Positions 34,512-44,669 of a DNA stretch of 56,198 bases are shown here, piece by piece. The notes beneath the pieces are model-generated. The model made no database searches. It saw only the letters and a list, made by a program, of their open reading frames with translations, and was not told the DNA's origin. Position 1 is the stretch's first letter; the number at the start of each line of letters is the position of its first letter. This stretch comes from Candidatus Aminicenantota bacterium. Lineage in GTDB: Bacteria > Acidobacteriota > Aminicenantia > JAMOAD01. Where the stretch lies: assembly GCA_027061995.1 (NCBI GenBank), contig JAMOUT010000075.1:64092-120289 (forward strand), in the 5' to 3' direction. Both the position numbers and the translations under genes were made by a program.

Positions 34512-36623
34512 ATGATAAATAGTAAAAATAATCATTTTGTTCTTATATTATCAATACTTGGTATAATCTTTGTAAATCTGTTATTTTTAATGGTATCAGT
34601 TAATCCGGGGCTAATTGTTTTTTCCGATATTATTTTTGCTATTTTGGAAGTCATTTTTAAATTTTTAGAACATAAAATTACCCCGTATCTGTTTTTTTTG
34701 CTCTCACCTATTTTATTGATTATTTTTTTCACCACGGATGATTTTTTAATAAGATTATCTCTTCTGTTGATTATCTCATATTTGACATATTTTATAATCG
34801 AGGGATTTTCACTTAAAATCAATTTTAAATCTGACTGTAGAGCTGTTTATCTGCTATTTCTTTTATTTTTGTTTTTTTTAAGCTTTTTGTTTTATTTTAA
34901 AAGAATATATCTTTCGGGTGATGAACCTCACTATCTTATAGTCTCCCAAAGTTTAACGGAAGACGGGGATTTTAATCTGAAAAATAATTATGAAAATAAG
35001 AGATATCTTAAATTTCATCCGACAAAACTTGAACCTCACGCTTATAAACGAAATGGAAAATTATTATCTTTTCACCTTCCCGGTGTCTCTCTTTTAATGA
35101 CTCCTTTCTATTTTCTTTATAAATTCACAGGTTATTCCATTCCTCCGCAACTGTTTTTCAGATTATCAATATCAATTATCAATTCATTTTTCGCATTACT
35201 TTTATATCTGATTTTCAGCTTCTTTGTCAAAGAAGAAAAAAATATTTTATCTTTTTTATTTATGCTTATGATTATTCCAGTGTCAATTCATTCCATTCAT
35301 ATATATCCCGAGATACCCTCGGCGATTCTGGTCTTATCCGCAATATATTTCGGTATTTTAAAGGATAATGATCTTTTGTTCGGATTATTTATATCCCTTA
35401 TTCCATGGTTTCATATTAAATATATCCCTGTTGTAATCATCATATTGATTTTTTATCTGTATAATAAAATTAAAAATAGAGATATAAAATTTCTGACTAA
35501 GTTTTTGATTTTTCCTTTCATAAGTTCAATTTTGTTTTCAATTTTCATGATTTCTCAATACGGATTTTTAAATCCGATGAAAATATTTCCGGCCGGAGAT
35601 TATATGAAAATCCCTTTAATTCAAATGCTTGAAACTTTTTTTGCTTTTATGTTTGATCAAAGAGACGGATTTTTATTTTATTCTCCCGTATATTTTCTGT
35701 TTTTTTATGCTGTTTTTAAGGTAAAAACAATCGAAAAAAGATATAAAGTGTTTTTTCTTTCAATTTTACTTATATATATGTTTTTTCACTCTATAACAAC
35801 CATTAGGGGAGCTTATGCTCCCGCAGCAAGACCAATGGTGTTTGTTATTTGGGTAGTGATTTTATTTATTGCGATTTATTTTTCGGAGAATAATCAAAGA
35901 GGGTTTATTGTTAAATCTGTTATAGGATTTACGGTTTTTTTGAATCTTATCATTCTAAATTATCCCTCTTTTATCTATCAACCGGTAATATCATCCACAA
36001 CCGAAAGAAGCTCTGCTTTATTCAGGTTTCTCGGAAGTGAAAATTTTAATTTTTACAAATTGTTCCCCTCTTTTTTAAAAACCGATAATTCATCCTATTA
36101 TGCTAATTATTTTTGGTTAGGATTGATTTTATTAATACTCCTGAACTCAAAATATGAATTTATTAAATTTAAGATGGATAAAAAAGGAAATCTTTTTGCT
36201 TCATTAATAGTGTTTTTTCTGTTTTTTTACGGAATTCTTTTGTATCCGCATGTTTACAAAGGATATTATTGGAACACGGGAAATATCGGATTCTTTGTTA
36301 ATTCAAAGAATTTTATTAAGATAAATGATAAAAAATTCAGATTGAAAACGAATGAAAAATATCTGATACTTTTCGATTCTAAAAAGATGAATAAAAGGAA
36401 GGTAAAATTCAAATTATTTTCTTATAATGATAAAAAATTTAATTTAGAAGTAAAAACAGGATTAAAAGAGATAATTACAAAAGAGATAAATGGGAATATA
36501 AAGCTTAAAATTGATGTTTTCAGATTAAAGAGAATCAAAATTTCCAATATCTATTATCCTTATATTAGTATAAAAATTGATACGAGTAAAAGGATTAATG
36601 CAATTTATTCGATAATAGAGTAA
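34512..36623 (+). CDS. GT-C family membrane glycosyltransferase-like protein
   Basis: A 703-residue protein with about twelve or more membrane helices and very Phe/Leu/Ile-rich composition. After the fourth helix the loop holds YLSGDEPHYLIVSQSL (Asp137-Glu138), the acidic pair typical of GT-C enzymes that use polyprenyl-phosphate sugars, and GKLLSFHLPGVSLLMTPFY follows as in related ArnT/PMT-like proteins. The last about 110 residues form a soluble, Lys-rich beta domain. It may add a sugar to a lipid or protein outside the inner membrane. GGAAAAG is a weak ribosome site. The three-gene operon downstream has its own promoter. Confidence 0.78.
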   Translation: MINSKNNHFVLILSILGIIFVNLLFLMVSVNPGLIVFSDIIFAILEVIFKFLEHKITPYLFFLLSPILLIIFFTTDDFLIRLSLLLIISYLTYFIIEGFSLKINFKSDCRAVYLLFLLFLFFLSFLFYFKRIYLSGDEPHYLIVSQSLTEDGDFNLKNNYENKRYLKFHPTKLEPHAYKRNGKLLSFHLPGVSLLMTPFYFLYKFTGYSIPPQLFFRLSISIINSFFALLLYLIFSFFVKEEKNILSFLFMLMIIPVSIHSIHIYPEIPSAILVLSAIYFGILKDNDLLFGLFISLIPWFHIKYIPVVIIILIFYLYNKIKNRDIKFLTKFLIFPFISSILFSIFMISQYGFLNPMKIFPAGDYMKIPLIQMLETFFAFMFDQRDGFLFYSPVYFLFFYAVFKVKTIEKRYKVFFLSILLIYMFFHSITTIRGAYAPAARPMVFVIWVVILFIAIYFSENNQRGFIVKSVIGFTVFLNLIILNYPSFIYQPVISSTTERSSALFRFLGSENFNFYKLFPSFLKTDNSSYYANYFWLGLILLILLNSKYEFIKFKMDKKGNLFASLIVFFLFFYGILLYPHVYKGYYWNTGNIGFFVNSKNFIKINDKKFRLKTNEKYLILFDSKKMNKRKVKFKLFSYNDKKFNLEVKTGLKEIITKEINGNIKLKIDVFRLKRIKISNIYYPYISIKIDTSKRINAIYSIIE

Positions 36624-36660
36624 TGTTTTCATCGGATTAAAAAATAATAATATAGTCTTC

Positions 36661-36689
36661 TTGATTAATCCTTATCTTTGCTATAAAAT
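36661..36689 (+). promoter_or_regulatory. Possible promoter of the aminotransferase operon
   Basis: TTGATT (36661-36666) and TAAAAT (36684-36689) with a 17-base spacer, 20 bases before the TTG start at 36710; AGGAG lies between at 36696-36700. Confidence 0.5.
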
Positions 36690-36709
36690 TATATTAGGAG
36701 TTCATAGTA

Positions 36710-37978
36710 TTGAGAACCATTAAAAAAGATATTATTAACAAATTCAAATTATATGTTTCTTCAGGTAAAGTTAAGTTTTATAAAAGATACGGGATGCGGT
36801 TTGTAATGGGTAAAAGGGAAGGTTCCTTTATCTCGGATATTGACGGTAAAAAGCAACTTTTGAATCTTCATTGCAATGGGGGAGTCTTTAATCTCGGGCA
36901 TAGGAACAGAGAATTGATAGAGATTTTAAATAATGCAATGAAGATGTATGATATAGGGAATCATCATCTTATCAGTAAACCGAGAGCCGAGCTTGCGGAA
37001 TATATCTCTTATTTAATGCCGGAGGATCTTAATTATACGATTTTCGGTGTCAGCGGAGGAGAGGCCATAGATACCGCCATAAAAATTGCCCGGGGTTATA
37101 CGGGAAAAAGAAAAATAATATCCGCAAAAGGGGGATATCACGGGCATACGGGTTTAGCTCTTGCAGCCGGAGATAAAAAATACAGAGAACCATTTAATTC
37201 CTCCTCTTCCGATTTTCTCCAAGTTGAATTTAATAATATAAATTCTTTGGAAGAAAAAATTGATAGGGAAACGGCAGCTGTTATTTTTGAAACAATACCC
37301 GCAACTCTCGGTATGCCTATTGCCGATAATGATTATTTTAAAAAAGTTAAAAGGATATGTGAGAAAAACGGAGCATTATTAATACTTGATGAAGTTCAAT
37401 CCGGTTTGGGAAGAACGGGAAAACTTTGGGCATTTGAACACTTTGATGTTGTTCCCGATATTGTTGTTCTGGGAAAAGGTTTATCGGGAGGGATATATCC
37501 TATTACCGCAACTATTATAAGAAAAAATTTGGAAAAAATATTTAAGAAAGACCCTTTTATCCATATCTCAACTTTCGGAGGGGCTGAACCCGGAGCGGTT
37601 GTTGCCAAAAGAGTTCTTGAGATAGTATCAAATGAATCTTTTTTAAAAAGTGTTAATCTGAAATCAGAGTTATTCTCCCTTTATTTTGATAAATTAAAGG
37701 AAAAAGACCAGGGTTTTATAAAAGGTTTAAGAAGAATAGGTTTAATGATGGGGATAGAATTAAAAGATGATTTTTCAGGACCTGCCATGACAAAAGCGGC
37801 TTTTGATAAAGGGGTTTTATTAGTATATGCTAATAATGATAAATCCATTGTTCAGCTTTTACCCCCTTTGACAATCGGGGAAGAGGAGATAGAACTTTCT
37901 TTTGAACTATTGGAAAAATCCGTAAAAAGAGCAAAGATTATAAGATATCTGTTAAAAATAATAGGGGGATCATCATGA
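36710..37978 (+). CDS. Class III PLP-dependent aminotransferase, substrate unknown
   Basis: A 422-residue fold-type I enzyme. The cofactor lysine is Lys256 in VVLGKGLSGGIYP; Asp227 in LILDEVQSGLGRTGK binds the pyridine nitrogen; GVSGGEAIDTAIK and AKGGYHGHTG are typical of the class. The start is a TTG with AGGAG 9 bases upstream; the first ATG lies 28 codons in and would cut the fold. It is closer to the omega-aminotransferase/4-aminobutyrate group than to ArgD by feel only. The stop overlaps the next ATG by 4 bases. With a kinase-like protein and a C69 hydrolase it forms a tight operon not matching a pathway I know. Confidence 0.9.
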   Translation: MRTIKKDIINKFKLYVSSGKVKFYKRYGMRFVMGKREGSFISDIDGKKQLLNLHCNGGVFNLGHRNRELIEILNNAMKMYDIGNHHLISKPRAELAEYISYLMPEDLNYTIFGVSGGEAIDTAIKIARGYTGKRKIISAKGGYHGHTGLALAAGDKKYREPFNSSSSDFLQVEFNNINSLEEKIDRETAAVIFETIPATLGMPIADNDYFKKVKRICEKNGALLILDEVQSGLGRTGKLWAFEHFDVVPDIVVLGKGLSGGIYPITATIIRKNLEKIFKKDPFIHISTFGGAEPGAVVAKRVLEIVSNESFLKSVNLKSELFSLYFDKLKEKDQGFIKGLRRIGLMMGIELKDDFSGPAMTKAAFDKGVLLVYANNDKSIVQLLPPLTIGEEEIELSFELLEKSVKRAKIIRYLLKIIGGSS

Positions 37979-38883
37979 ATGAGCTTAGAATACTTGAAGA
38001 TTTCGAAAAAAAATTAATTCCGCATGCACCCGAAAAATCATCTGTCCGACCTGAAATAATAGGCTATGGGGAGATATCCACGATATTTAAGATAGATAGT
38101 ATAAAAGGATATGCTTTTAAAAGACTCCCCCTTTTTAAAAAAAGGGAGAATGCTTTAAGATATGAAGAAAATTATAAAAAATACTGTGAATTTTTAAGAA
38201 AAGCGGGGTTAACTCTTCCTGAAGATAAAACGATTATTATTGATATTAAAAGGACCCCTATCTCTTTTTATATTGCACAGAAAGAGCTTCCCTCTAATTC
38301 AATAGGGAATAAACTGATATTTAATATTGATGTTGAAAAGATTAAAATACTCTTTAGTAGGATTATAAAAGAGATAAAGAAAGTTTGGGAATTTAACAAA
38401 GATAATGCAGGGAGTGTAGAATTATCAATTGACGGACAACTTTCCAATTGGGCTCTTGTAGGGGAAAAACTCTTTTTCATAGATACAAGCACTCCCCTTT
38501 TTAGGTTAGAAGGGAAAGAGCAACTTGACCCCGAACCTTTGCTGAAAAGTGCACCCGGATTTTTAAAATGGATATTAAAACTGTTCTTTCTTGAAGATGT
38601 AATGAATCGTTATTATGATGAAAGATTGGTTTACATTGATTTTGCAGCTAACCTTTATAAAGAGCAGAAAGCCGAACTTATACCTATGACACTCAAGATT
38701 ATTAACAAGAATTTATCCGAAGGTTTAAAACGGATAGAGATTGAAGAGGTTGATAAATATTATAAAGAGGATAAGATGATTTGGACGCTTTTTCTTTCAT
38801 TCAGAAAGTTTGATAGATTTATAAAAACAAAAATATTAAGAAAAAGGTATGAATTTATACTGCCGGGAAAAATAAAGAGGTAA
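37975..38883 (+). CDS. Kinase-like fold protein (DUF6206-like), function unknown
   Basis: A 302-residue soluble protein. It shows a sketch of a protein-kinase/aminoglycoside-phosphotransferase fold: a Gly loop IGYGEISTIFKI (29-40), Lys49 in YAFKRLP, a catalytic-loop-like DGQLSNW (Asp153, Asn158) and a metal-binding-like FIDTST (Asp170). The usual catalytic-loop His is missing. I believe it belongs to a family of uncharacterised domains (DUF6206), from memory only. ATP binding and small-molecule phosphorylation are plausible but unproven. It overlaps the aminotransferase gene by 4 bases and lies 3 bases before the C69 gene. Confidence 0.75.
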   Translation: MNELRILEDFEKKLIPHAPEKSSVRPEIIGYGEISTIFKIDSIKGYAFKRLPLFKKRENALRYEENYKKYCEFLRKAGLTLPEDKTIIIDIKRTPISFYIAQKELPSNSIGNKLIFNIDVEKIKILFSRIIKEIKKVWEFNKDNAGSVELSIDGQLSNWALVGEKLFFIDTSTPLFRLEGKEQLDPEPLLKSAPGFLKWILKLFFLEDVMNRYYDERLVYIDFAANLYKEQKAELIPMTLKIINKNLSEGLKRIEIEEVDKYYKEDKMIWTLFLSFRKFDRFIKTKILRKRYEFILPGKIKR

Positions 38884-38886
38884 ACC

Positions 38887-40197
38887 ATGTGTGATACATT
38901 TATAATAAAAGAAAAAGGTATGATTTTTTTCGGGAAAAATAGTGATAGGGAACCAAATGAAGCACAGCTTCTTGAACATTATCCTCCTCGTGAATTTAAA
39001 AAGGGGGAAAAGATTAAAACAACTTATCTTGAGATTGAGCAAAAGAATAGGACAAACGGGATAATAATCAGCAGGCCCTTTTGGATGTGGGGAGCTGAGA
39101 TGGGAGTTAATGATAAGGGGGTTGTCATAGGGAATGAAGCTGTTTTTACAAAAATGCCGTATAGGAAAAAAGGGGTTTTAACAGGGATGGATATTTTGAG
39201 ATTAGCTCTTGAAAGAGGTTCTTCCGCCGAAGATAGTGTTGATATAATAATCTCTCTTATTAATGATTACGGACAGGGGGGGATTTGCGGATTAGAAGAT
39301 AAAAGAATGGCTTATCACAATAGCTTTCTTATTGCGGATAAAAGGAAAGGGTTCGTTTTGGAAACAGCGGGTAAATTCTGGGTTTATAAAGAGGTTAAGG
39401 ATTTTCATGCAATCTCAAACAGACTAACGATTGGTGAATCATTCGATAATATACATCCCGAGACAATTGATTTTGTCAGAAAAAAGGGGTGGTTAAAAAA
39501 GGGGAAGAATTTTAATTTCGGCAAAATATTTTCAGATTATCTGTTTACAAAATTTTCAGGCTCAAAACCTCGATTATCAAGAGCAATCAAACTATTAAAA
39601 GATAAAAAGGATGATTTTTCCCTTAAAGATGCTTTTTCAATTTTGCGGGATCACGGGGAAGGGGATTATAATCCTGATTCCCATTTCACGGGAGATTATA
39701 TATGTGCCCATGCCGGTAATTTTATAACAAGAAAAGCCACTCAAACCGTAAATTCTTTTGTTGTGAAAAACCAAAAAGATAAAATCGATATATGGTCAAC
39801 GGCGACTTCATCGCCATGCACAGCCATATTTAATCCGATTTCTTTTAAATATTTTCCGAATTTCGGGGATAAAGCGGATTCCCGTTTTAATAATAATATA
39901 TTTTGGTGGCAACATGAATTATTGTATAGGGAAGCTCTAAGGGATTTTTCAAACCGAATTTTGGTTTTTAAGGATGAGATTACGGAGATAGAAAATAGAT
40001 TAGTTAAAAAAATGGGGAAAAGTGATTTTACGGAAAACTCCGAATTTTACTCTGATAATATAAGGTTTTCCGCTGAAAAATACAAAGAGTGGTATAATTT
40101 GATAAAAGAAAGAAAACCCCATAGGAGAGCCAAATTTATCTTTCGAAGTTTTTGGAACAGGCAAAATAAAAAAGCGAGATTAAATATTAAATTATAA
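38887..40197 (+). CDS. C69/secernin-like Ntn hydrolase
   Basis: A 436-residue protein of the dipeptidase/secernin group. The protein starts MCDTFI, so Cys2 becomes the N-terminal nucleophile after removal of Met, with no propeptide. Family segments follow: FFGKNSDREPNEAQ, GVVIGNEAVFTK, GQGGICG, HAISNRL and ICAHAG. No signal peptide, so it is cytosolic. Family members cut peptide or other amide bonds at the amino end, but substrates are mostly unknown. It is 3 bases after the kinase-like gene, last of the operon. Confidence 0.88.
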   Translation: MCDTFIIKEKGMIFFGKNSDREPNEAQLLEHYPPREFKKGEKIKTTYLEIEQKNRTNGIIISRPFWMWGAEMGVNDKGVVIGNEAVFTKMPYRKKGVLTGMDILRLALERGSSAEDSVDIIISLINDYGQGGICGLEDKRMAYHNSFLIADKRKGFVLETAGKFWVYKEVKDFHAISNRLTIGESFDNIHPETIDFVRKKGWLKKGKNFNFGKIFSDYLFTKFSGSKPRLSRAIKLLKDKKDDFSLKDAFSILRDHGEGDYNPDSHFTGDYICAHAGNFITRKATQTVNSFVVKNQKDKIDIWSTATSSPCTAIFNPISFKYFPNFGDKADSRFNNNIFWWQHELLYREALRDFSNRILVFKDEITEIENRLVKKMGKSDFTENSEFYSDNIRFSAEKYKEWYNLIKERKPHRRAKFIFRSFWNRQNKKARLNIKL

Positions 40198-40266
40198 TTT
40201 AAACTTAATAAGCTTTCTTAAAAAACCTCCCATTTAAAGATATTTTAGACTCTCCTTAGGCTTTTT

Positions 40267-41331
40267 TCAGATTCTATCAGCTATCAAATCTCCGATTTTT
40301 GATGTTGACAATGGTTTTTCATCTATAATATCTCTTGTCCCTAACCCTTCATTAATAACTGATTCAACCGCTTTTCTTATGTCGTCCGCTGCTTCTCTCA
40401 TGTCAAAGGAATATTCAAGCATCATTGCAACAGACAATATCTGAGCTATCGGATTAGCAACCCCTTTCCCTGCTATATCGGGAGCGGAACCGCCTGCGGG
40501 CTCATAAAGATTAATATCTCCTCCGAATGAAGCTGAAGGAATCATTCCCAAAGAACCTGCTATGGCTGCTGATTCATCCGATAAAATATCTCCGAAAAGA
40601 TTTGTCGTCAGGATAACATCAAACTGAGAAGGGTTGAGAATCAGTTGCATAGCCGCATTATCAACATAAAGATGATTAAGTTCAACGACGGGATAATCTT
40701 TAGAGACTTCTTCCACTACTCTTCTCCAAAGCATTGAGCTGTATAAAACATTGGCTTTGTCAACGGATGTAAGTTTGCCTTTTCTCGCTTTTGCAATATC
40801 AAAACCAACTCTTGCAATTCTTTCCACGATATCTTTTTCATAAACCATGGTATCAAGAGCTTTTTTATCAGTTATTTGTTTCGGTTGCCCGAAGTATATT
40901 CCGGATGAAAGTTCCCTGACTGTTATTAAATCTATTTTTCCTTTTAAAACCCTTTTAGAGAGTGGACTGGTATTTTTCAGCTTGTCATAAACCACAACCG
41001 GTCTTAGATTTACAAAAAGATTCAAAAGTTTTCTTAAACCGAGCAGTCCCCCTACTTCAGGATTTTTTTCCGGAGGATAATGATCCCATTTCGGTCCCCC
41101 TATGCTCGCAAGAAGAACCGCATCCGAGTTTAAGCAGATCTCTTTTGTTTCATCCGGCAAAGGGGAGTCGTATTTATCAAGAGCAGCCCCCCCTATATAT
41201 CCGAAATTTAACTTAAACACAATATCATATTTTTTTCGAACCTTTTCAAGAACTTTTAATCCCTCTTCCATAATTTCGGGACCTATCCCGTCTCCGGGTA
41301 AAACACATATATTTCTTTGAAATTCACCCAT
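40267..41331 (-). CDS. leuB: 3-isopropylmalate dehydrogenase
   Basis: A 354-residue NAD-dependent decarboxylating dehydrogenase of leucine synthesis; LeuB-type enzymes often also serve citramalate-derived 3-methylmalate in the isoleucine branch (family knowledge). Visible motifs: GDGIGPEIMEEGLKVL, SIGGPKWD, the substrate segment LLGLRKLLNLFVNLRPV, and NLFGDILSDESAAIAGSLG; the cofactor region has EPAGGSAPDIAGKG. Last gene of the ilv-leu operon; it overlaps leuD by 8 bases with GGAGAAAAAG before the ATG. Confidence 0.97.
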   Translation of the reverse strand: MGEFQRNICVLPGDGIGPEIMEEGLKVLEKVRKKYDIVFKLNFGYIGGAALDKYDSPLPDETKEICLNSDAVLLASIGGPKWDHYPPEKNPEVGGLLGLRKLLNLFVNLRPVVVYDKLKNTSPLSKRVLKGKIDLITVRELSSGIYFGQPKQITDKKALDTMVYEKDIVERIARVGFDIAKARKGKLTSVDKANVLYSSMLWRRVVEEVSKDYPVVELNHLYVDNAAMQLILNPSQFDVILTTNLFGDILSDESAAIAGSLGMIPSASFGGDINLYEPAGGSAPDIAGKGVANPIAQILSVAMMLEYSFDMREAADDIRKAVESVINEGLGTRDIIDEKPLSTSKIGDLIADRI

Positions 41332-41830
41332 CTTTTTCTCCTTTTACAAGATTTTTCGCATAATTTATCCATCCACCGCTTAATATGATCTCTTTCATGA
41401 AATCCGGATATGATTTAAATTCATATTTTTTCCCAGTTTTTTCATTCTCCATAATCCCTTCGTTAAAATCAACCCTAACGATATCTTCTTCCTTAAATCC
41501 CGATATATCTTTAATCTCAATAATCGGAAGCCCTATGTTAATACAGTTTCTTAAAAAGATTCTGGCAAAGGATTTTGCAATAACACAGGAGATTCCCGCA
41601 GCCTTTATTGAAATGGGGGCATGCTCCCTTGAAGAACCGCAACCAAAATTTTCTCCCGCAACAATAATTCCCCCCCTTATATCCTCTCTCTTACCGAACC
41701 CCGGCCTTGCATCCTCCATGCAGTATTTTGCAAGTTCTTCGGGGTCATGAGTATATAGATATCTTGCAGGGATAATCTCATCAGTATTAACATCATCACC
41801 AAAAACGAAAACTTTTCCTTTTATCTCCAT
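41324..41830 (-). CDS. leuD: 3-isopropylmalate dehydratase small subunit
   Basis: A 168-residue swivel-domain subunit that joins LeuC to isomerise 2- to 3-isopropylmalate. Motifs: FGDDVNTDEIIPARYL and FGCGSSREHAPISIKAAGI. A longer frame opens at 41893 inside leuC, but the ATG at 41830 has GGAGGAC close upstream and gives the family start MEIKGKVFVFG, so it was chosen. The size is that of the small, archaeal-type LeuD, matching the short LeuC. Confidence 0.96.
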   Translation of the reverse strand: MEIKGKVFVFGDDVNTDEIIPARYLYTHDPEELAKYCMEDARPGFGKREDIRGGIIVAGENFGCGSSREHAPISIKAAGISCVIAKSFARIFLRNCINIGLPIIEIKDISGFKEEDIVRVDFNEGIMENEKTGKKYEFKSYPDFMKEIILSGGWINYAKNLVKGEKDG

Positions 41831-41840
41831 TTTGTCCTCC

Positions 41841-43100
41841 TTATAAATTCTCAGGGTTTGAAATATACCCTTTAATACCACTTGCAGCCGCAACTACGGG
41901 AGAGGCAAGATAAACCTTACTCCCCGTATGCCCCATTCTTCCCACAAAATTTCTATTTGTAGTGGAAATCGCAACCTCTCCATCTGCCAAAACCCCCATA
42001 TGTCCGCCGAGACACGGTCCGCAGGTAGGTGTGGAAACAGCGCATTGCGCATCCACAAATATATCAAAAAGCCCCTCTTTGATTGCCTGCTTGTAAACTT
42101 CCTGTGATCCGGGGATTATTATACACCTGACATTTTTATCTATCTTATTCCCTTTGAATATTGAGGCTGCGGCCCTCAGGTCCTCCATTCTTCCGTTTGT
42201 GCAACTCCCGATTACAACCTGATCTATTTTAACTCTATCCTTTTCAACTTCTGAAACATCTTTTGAATTCGAGGGAAGAAAAGGAATTGCAACTTGAGGC
42301 TCTATCTCATCAAGATTAATATTAATTTGTCGAATGAAATTTGCATCTTCGTCCGGTGATAATTTTTCAACAACCACAGAACGAGATTTTTCATATTCCA
42401 AAGTAATCTCATCAATTGGGAATATTCCGGTTTTTCCACCAGCTTCTATTGCCATGTTGGAAATTGTAAACCTTGAATCCATTGATATATTCTTTACTCC
42501 CGGACCTCTGAATTCCAGAGATTTATAATTTGCTCCGCTTACTCCGAGAATAGAGATGAGCTTCAAAATAAAATCTTTTCCCGAAACATATTCTTTAAAA
42601 CTTCCTTCAATGTAAACATCAATACTATCAGGAACTTTAAACCATGCTTTTCCCATCATATATACACCTGCTATATCTGTCGAACCTACTCCCGTGGCAA
42701 AGGCTCCGAGTGCCCCGTATGTGCATGTATGGGAATCTGCCCCCACCACAATATCTCCGGATTTGACAATCCCTTGTTCAGGTAATAGAACATGCTCGAT
42801 TCCCATTCTTCCCAATTCAAAAAATTTTTCGACCCCCTGTTCTCTTGCAAATTCTCTTATCATCTTTACTTGCATGGCGGAACGGATATCTTTGTTGGGA
42901 ACAAAATGATCAGGGACAATTACTATCTGATCGGAAGAATAGACCCTCTTTAATCCTGTTTTATAGAATTCTTCTATTGCAATCGGAGCGGTTATATCAT
43001 TTGCAAGAGCTACATCAACTTCAAGAAGTATATAATCCCCCTGCTTTACTTTTTTTCCGTATTTGTTCGATAATAGTTTTTCCGTAAGAGTCATTCCCAT
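41841..43100 (-). CDS. leuC: 3-isopropylmalate dehydratase large subunit
   Basis: A 419-residue aconitase-family subunit. The 4Fe-4S ligands are in VIGSCTNGRMEDL and PTCGPCLGGHMG; GADSHTCTYGALGAFATGVG binds substrate. The length is that of the homoaconitase/isopropylmalate isomerase short form rather than the 466-residue enteric LeuC. The ATG follows the leuA stop directly, with AAAGGAGG inside the end of leuA. It may act on both isopropylmalate and citramalate, given cimA in the operon. Confidence 0.96.
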   Translation of the reverse strand: MGMTLTEKLLSNKYGKKVKQGDYILLEVDVALANDITAPIAIEEFYKTGLKRVYSSDQIVIVPDHFVPNKDIRSAMQVKMIREFAREQGVEKFFELGRMGIEHVLLPEQGIVKSGDIVVGADSHTCTYGALGAFATGVGSTDIAGVYMMGKAWFKVPDSIDVYIEGSFKEYVSGKDFILKLISILGVSGANYKSLEFRGPGVKNISMDSRFTISNMAIEAGGKTGIFPIDEITLEYEKSRSVVVEKLSPDEDANFIRQININLDEIEPQVAIPFLPSNSKDVSEVEKDRVKIDQVVIGSCTNGRMEDLRAAASIFKGNKIDKNVRCIIIPGSQEVYKQAIKEGLFDIFVDAQCAVSTPTCGPCLGGHMGVLADGEVAISTTNRNFVGRMGHTGSKVYLASPVVAAASGIKGYISNPENL

Positions 43101-44669
43101 TTAACTAACCTCCTTTATTTTTTTCATTCGATTATTTTTCCTTATCACTTTTGCGGCTTCAAGGGAAAAATTATATCTGTTAATAGCGTTTATATAGGCA
43201 TTCGCCGATGCTTCTATAATATCAGTGGAATCACCTCTTCCCGCATATCTGTTTTCACCGATTTTAAGGACAACTTTTACCTGCCCTTGAGCATCCCTGC
43301 CTGCTCCGACTCCATGTATAATATAATTTTCCAATTTTGTTTTTATCCCTATTGCAGAATCTATAGCATTAAAGACGGCGTCTATAGGCCCGTTTCCCGT
43401 ATTGGTTGACATCCTTTTATCTTTTCCTTTTTTTATTCGAACTTTAGCGGAAGGAGGCGCACTATTACCTGTTTTTACATCAAAATAGTCGAGTTTATAC
43501 CCGTCCGGATACTGACCGAGTATTGAAGATATAATTAGGAAGATATCTTCATCACAAACCTCTTTCTTTTTATCCGCAATTTTCTGAAATTTTGAAAAAG
43601 CTTTATTAAACTGCTCTTGAGATAATTTTATATTATAATGCTTGAGTTTCTCTTTGAAGGAGTGTTTTCCGGAATGCCTTCCCAATACCAAATTTTCCGT
43701 TCCCCTTCCCACCTGTTCAGGTTTTATTATTTCATAAGTGTTTCGGTTATTAATTACTCCGTGCTGATGAATACCGGCCTCGTGCAAAAAGGCGTTTTCT
43801 CCAACCACAGGTTTATTCCTCGGAATAATGAGACCCGTTAGACTTTCAAGAAGCTTTGAAGAATTATATAATTTTTCAGTTTTTATGTTCGTGATAAAGG
43901 GAAGATAATCCTTTCTGACATTTATTGCCATAACAAACTCCTCGAGAGAGCAATTTCCCGCCCTTTCACCTATTCCGTTGACAGTAACTTCCACCTGCGT
44001 CGCTCCGCTTGAAACAGCGGCAAGGGAATTTGCAACCGCAAGACCCAAATCATTATGACAATGAACAGACAGATCAATCTCGGAAATTTTGGGAATATTT
44101 CGGACAATTGATTTTATCAATTCGGAAAATTCTTCAGGTATGGTATAGCCTACTGTATCAGGGATATTAATTATTGTTGCACCACTTCTTATCGCAACAT
44201 CTATCACTTCAAACAGAAAATCTCTCTCTGTTCTTGTTGCGTCTTCGGGAGAAAATTCAATTTTGTCAAAATAATACTTTGCATACCTGATGTTCTCCCC
44301 TATGGCTTTTAAAATCTCTTTTTTACTCATTCCGAGTTTATACTTTCTGTGAATGGGAGAAGTGGCTATAAACAGATGAAGCATCTTATCTTCCGCCTCT
44401 TTCATAGCTTCATAAGCAGCATCAATATCACCTTTAACACATCTTGCAAGAGATACTATTGTGGCGTTTTTAACCTTCCTGCTTATCTCTTCCACAGCTC
44501 TAAACTGAACCTCGGACGATACGGGAAATCCCGCTTCAATCCTATCAACCCCCATGGATTCTAACATCATAGCCATCTCAACTTTTTGAGTGATCGACAT
44601 TGATGCTCCGGGAGATTGTTCACCATCCCTGAGAGTTGTGTCAAAAATTTTAATTTTTCTTTTTTTCAT
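43101..44669 (-). CDS. leuA: 2-isopropylmalate synthase
   Basis: A 522-residue enzyme condensing acetyl-CoA with 2-oxoisovalerate, the first step of leucine synthesis. The barrel starts [39 protein letters not shown] carries the metal-binding HxH-type pair; the C-terminal LeuA dimer domain (about 390-510), the site of leucine feedback, is complete with [15 protein letters not shown]. The ATG at 44669 is preferred because GGAGGTAAAA stands directly before it; a frame from 44690 adds only 7 residues. It overlaps the cimA end by 20 bases. Confidence 0.96.
   Translation of the reverse strand: MKKRKIKIFDTTLRDGEQSPGASMSITQKVEMAMMLESMGVDRIEAGFPVSSEVQFRAVEEISRKVKNATIVSLARCVKGDIDAAYEAMKEAEDKMLHLFIATSPIHRKYKLGMSKKEILKAIGENIRYAKYYFDKIEFSPEDATRTERDFLFEVIDVAIRSGATIINIPDTVGYTIPEEFSELIKSIVRNIPKISEIDLSVHCHNDLGLAVANSLAAVSSGATQVEVTVNGIGERAGNCSLEEFVMAINVRKDYLPFITNIKTEKLYNSSKLLESLTGLIIPRNKPVVGENAFLHEAGIHQHGVINNRNTYEIIKPEQVGRGTENLVLGRHSGKHSFKEKLKHYNIKLSQEQFNKAFSKFQKIADKKKEVCDEDIFLIISSILGQYPDGYKLDYFDVKTGNSAPPSAKVRIKKGKDKRMSTNTGNGPIDAVFNAIDSAIGIKTKLENYIIHGVGAGRDAQGQVKVVLKIGENRYAGRGDSTDIIEASANAYINAINRYNFSLEAAKVIRKNNRMKKIKEVS

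Noticed and set aside
40198-40266. Terminator between the convergent C69 and leuB genes
   Set aside because: No stem-loop with a T run could be found on either strand.
41830-41893. N-terminal extension of leuD by 21 residues
   Set aside because: It lies inside leuC, has no ribosome site, and the ATG at 41830 has GGAGGAC upstream and the family start.
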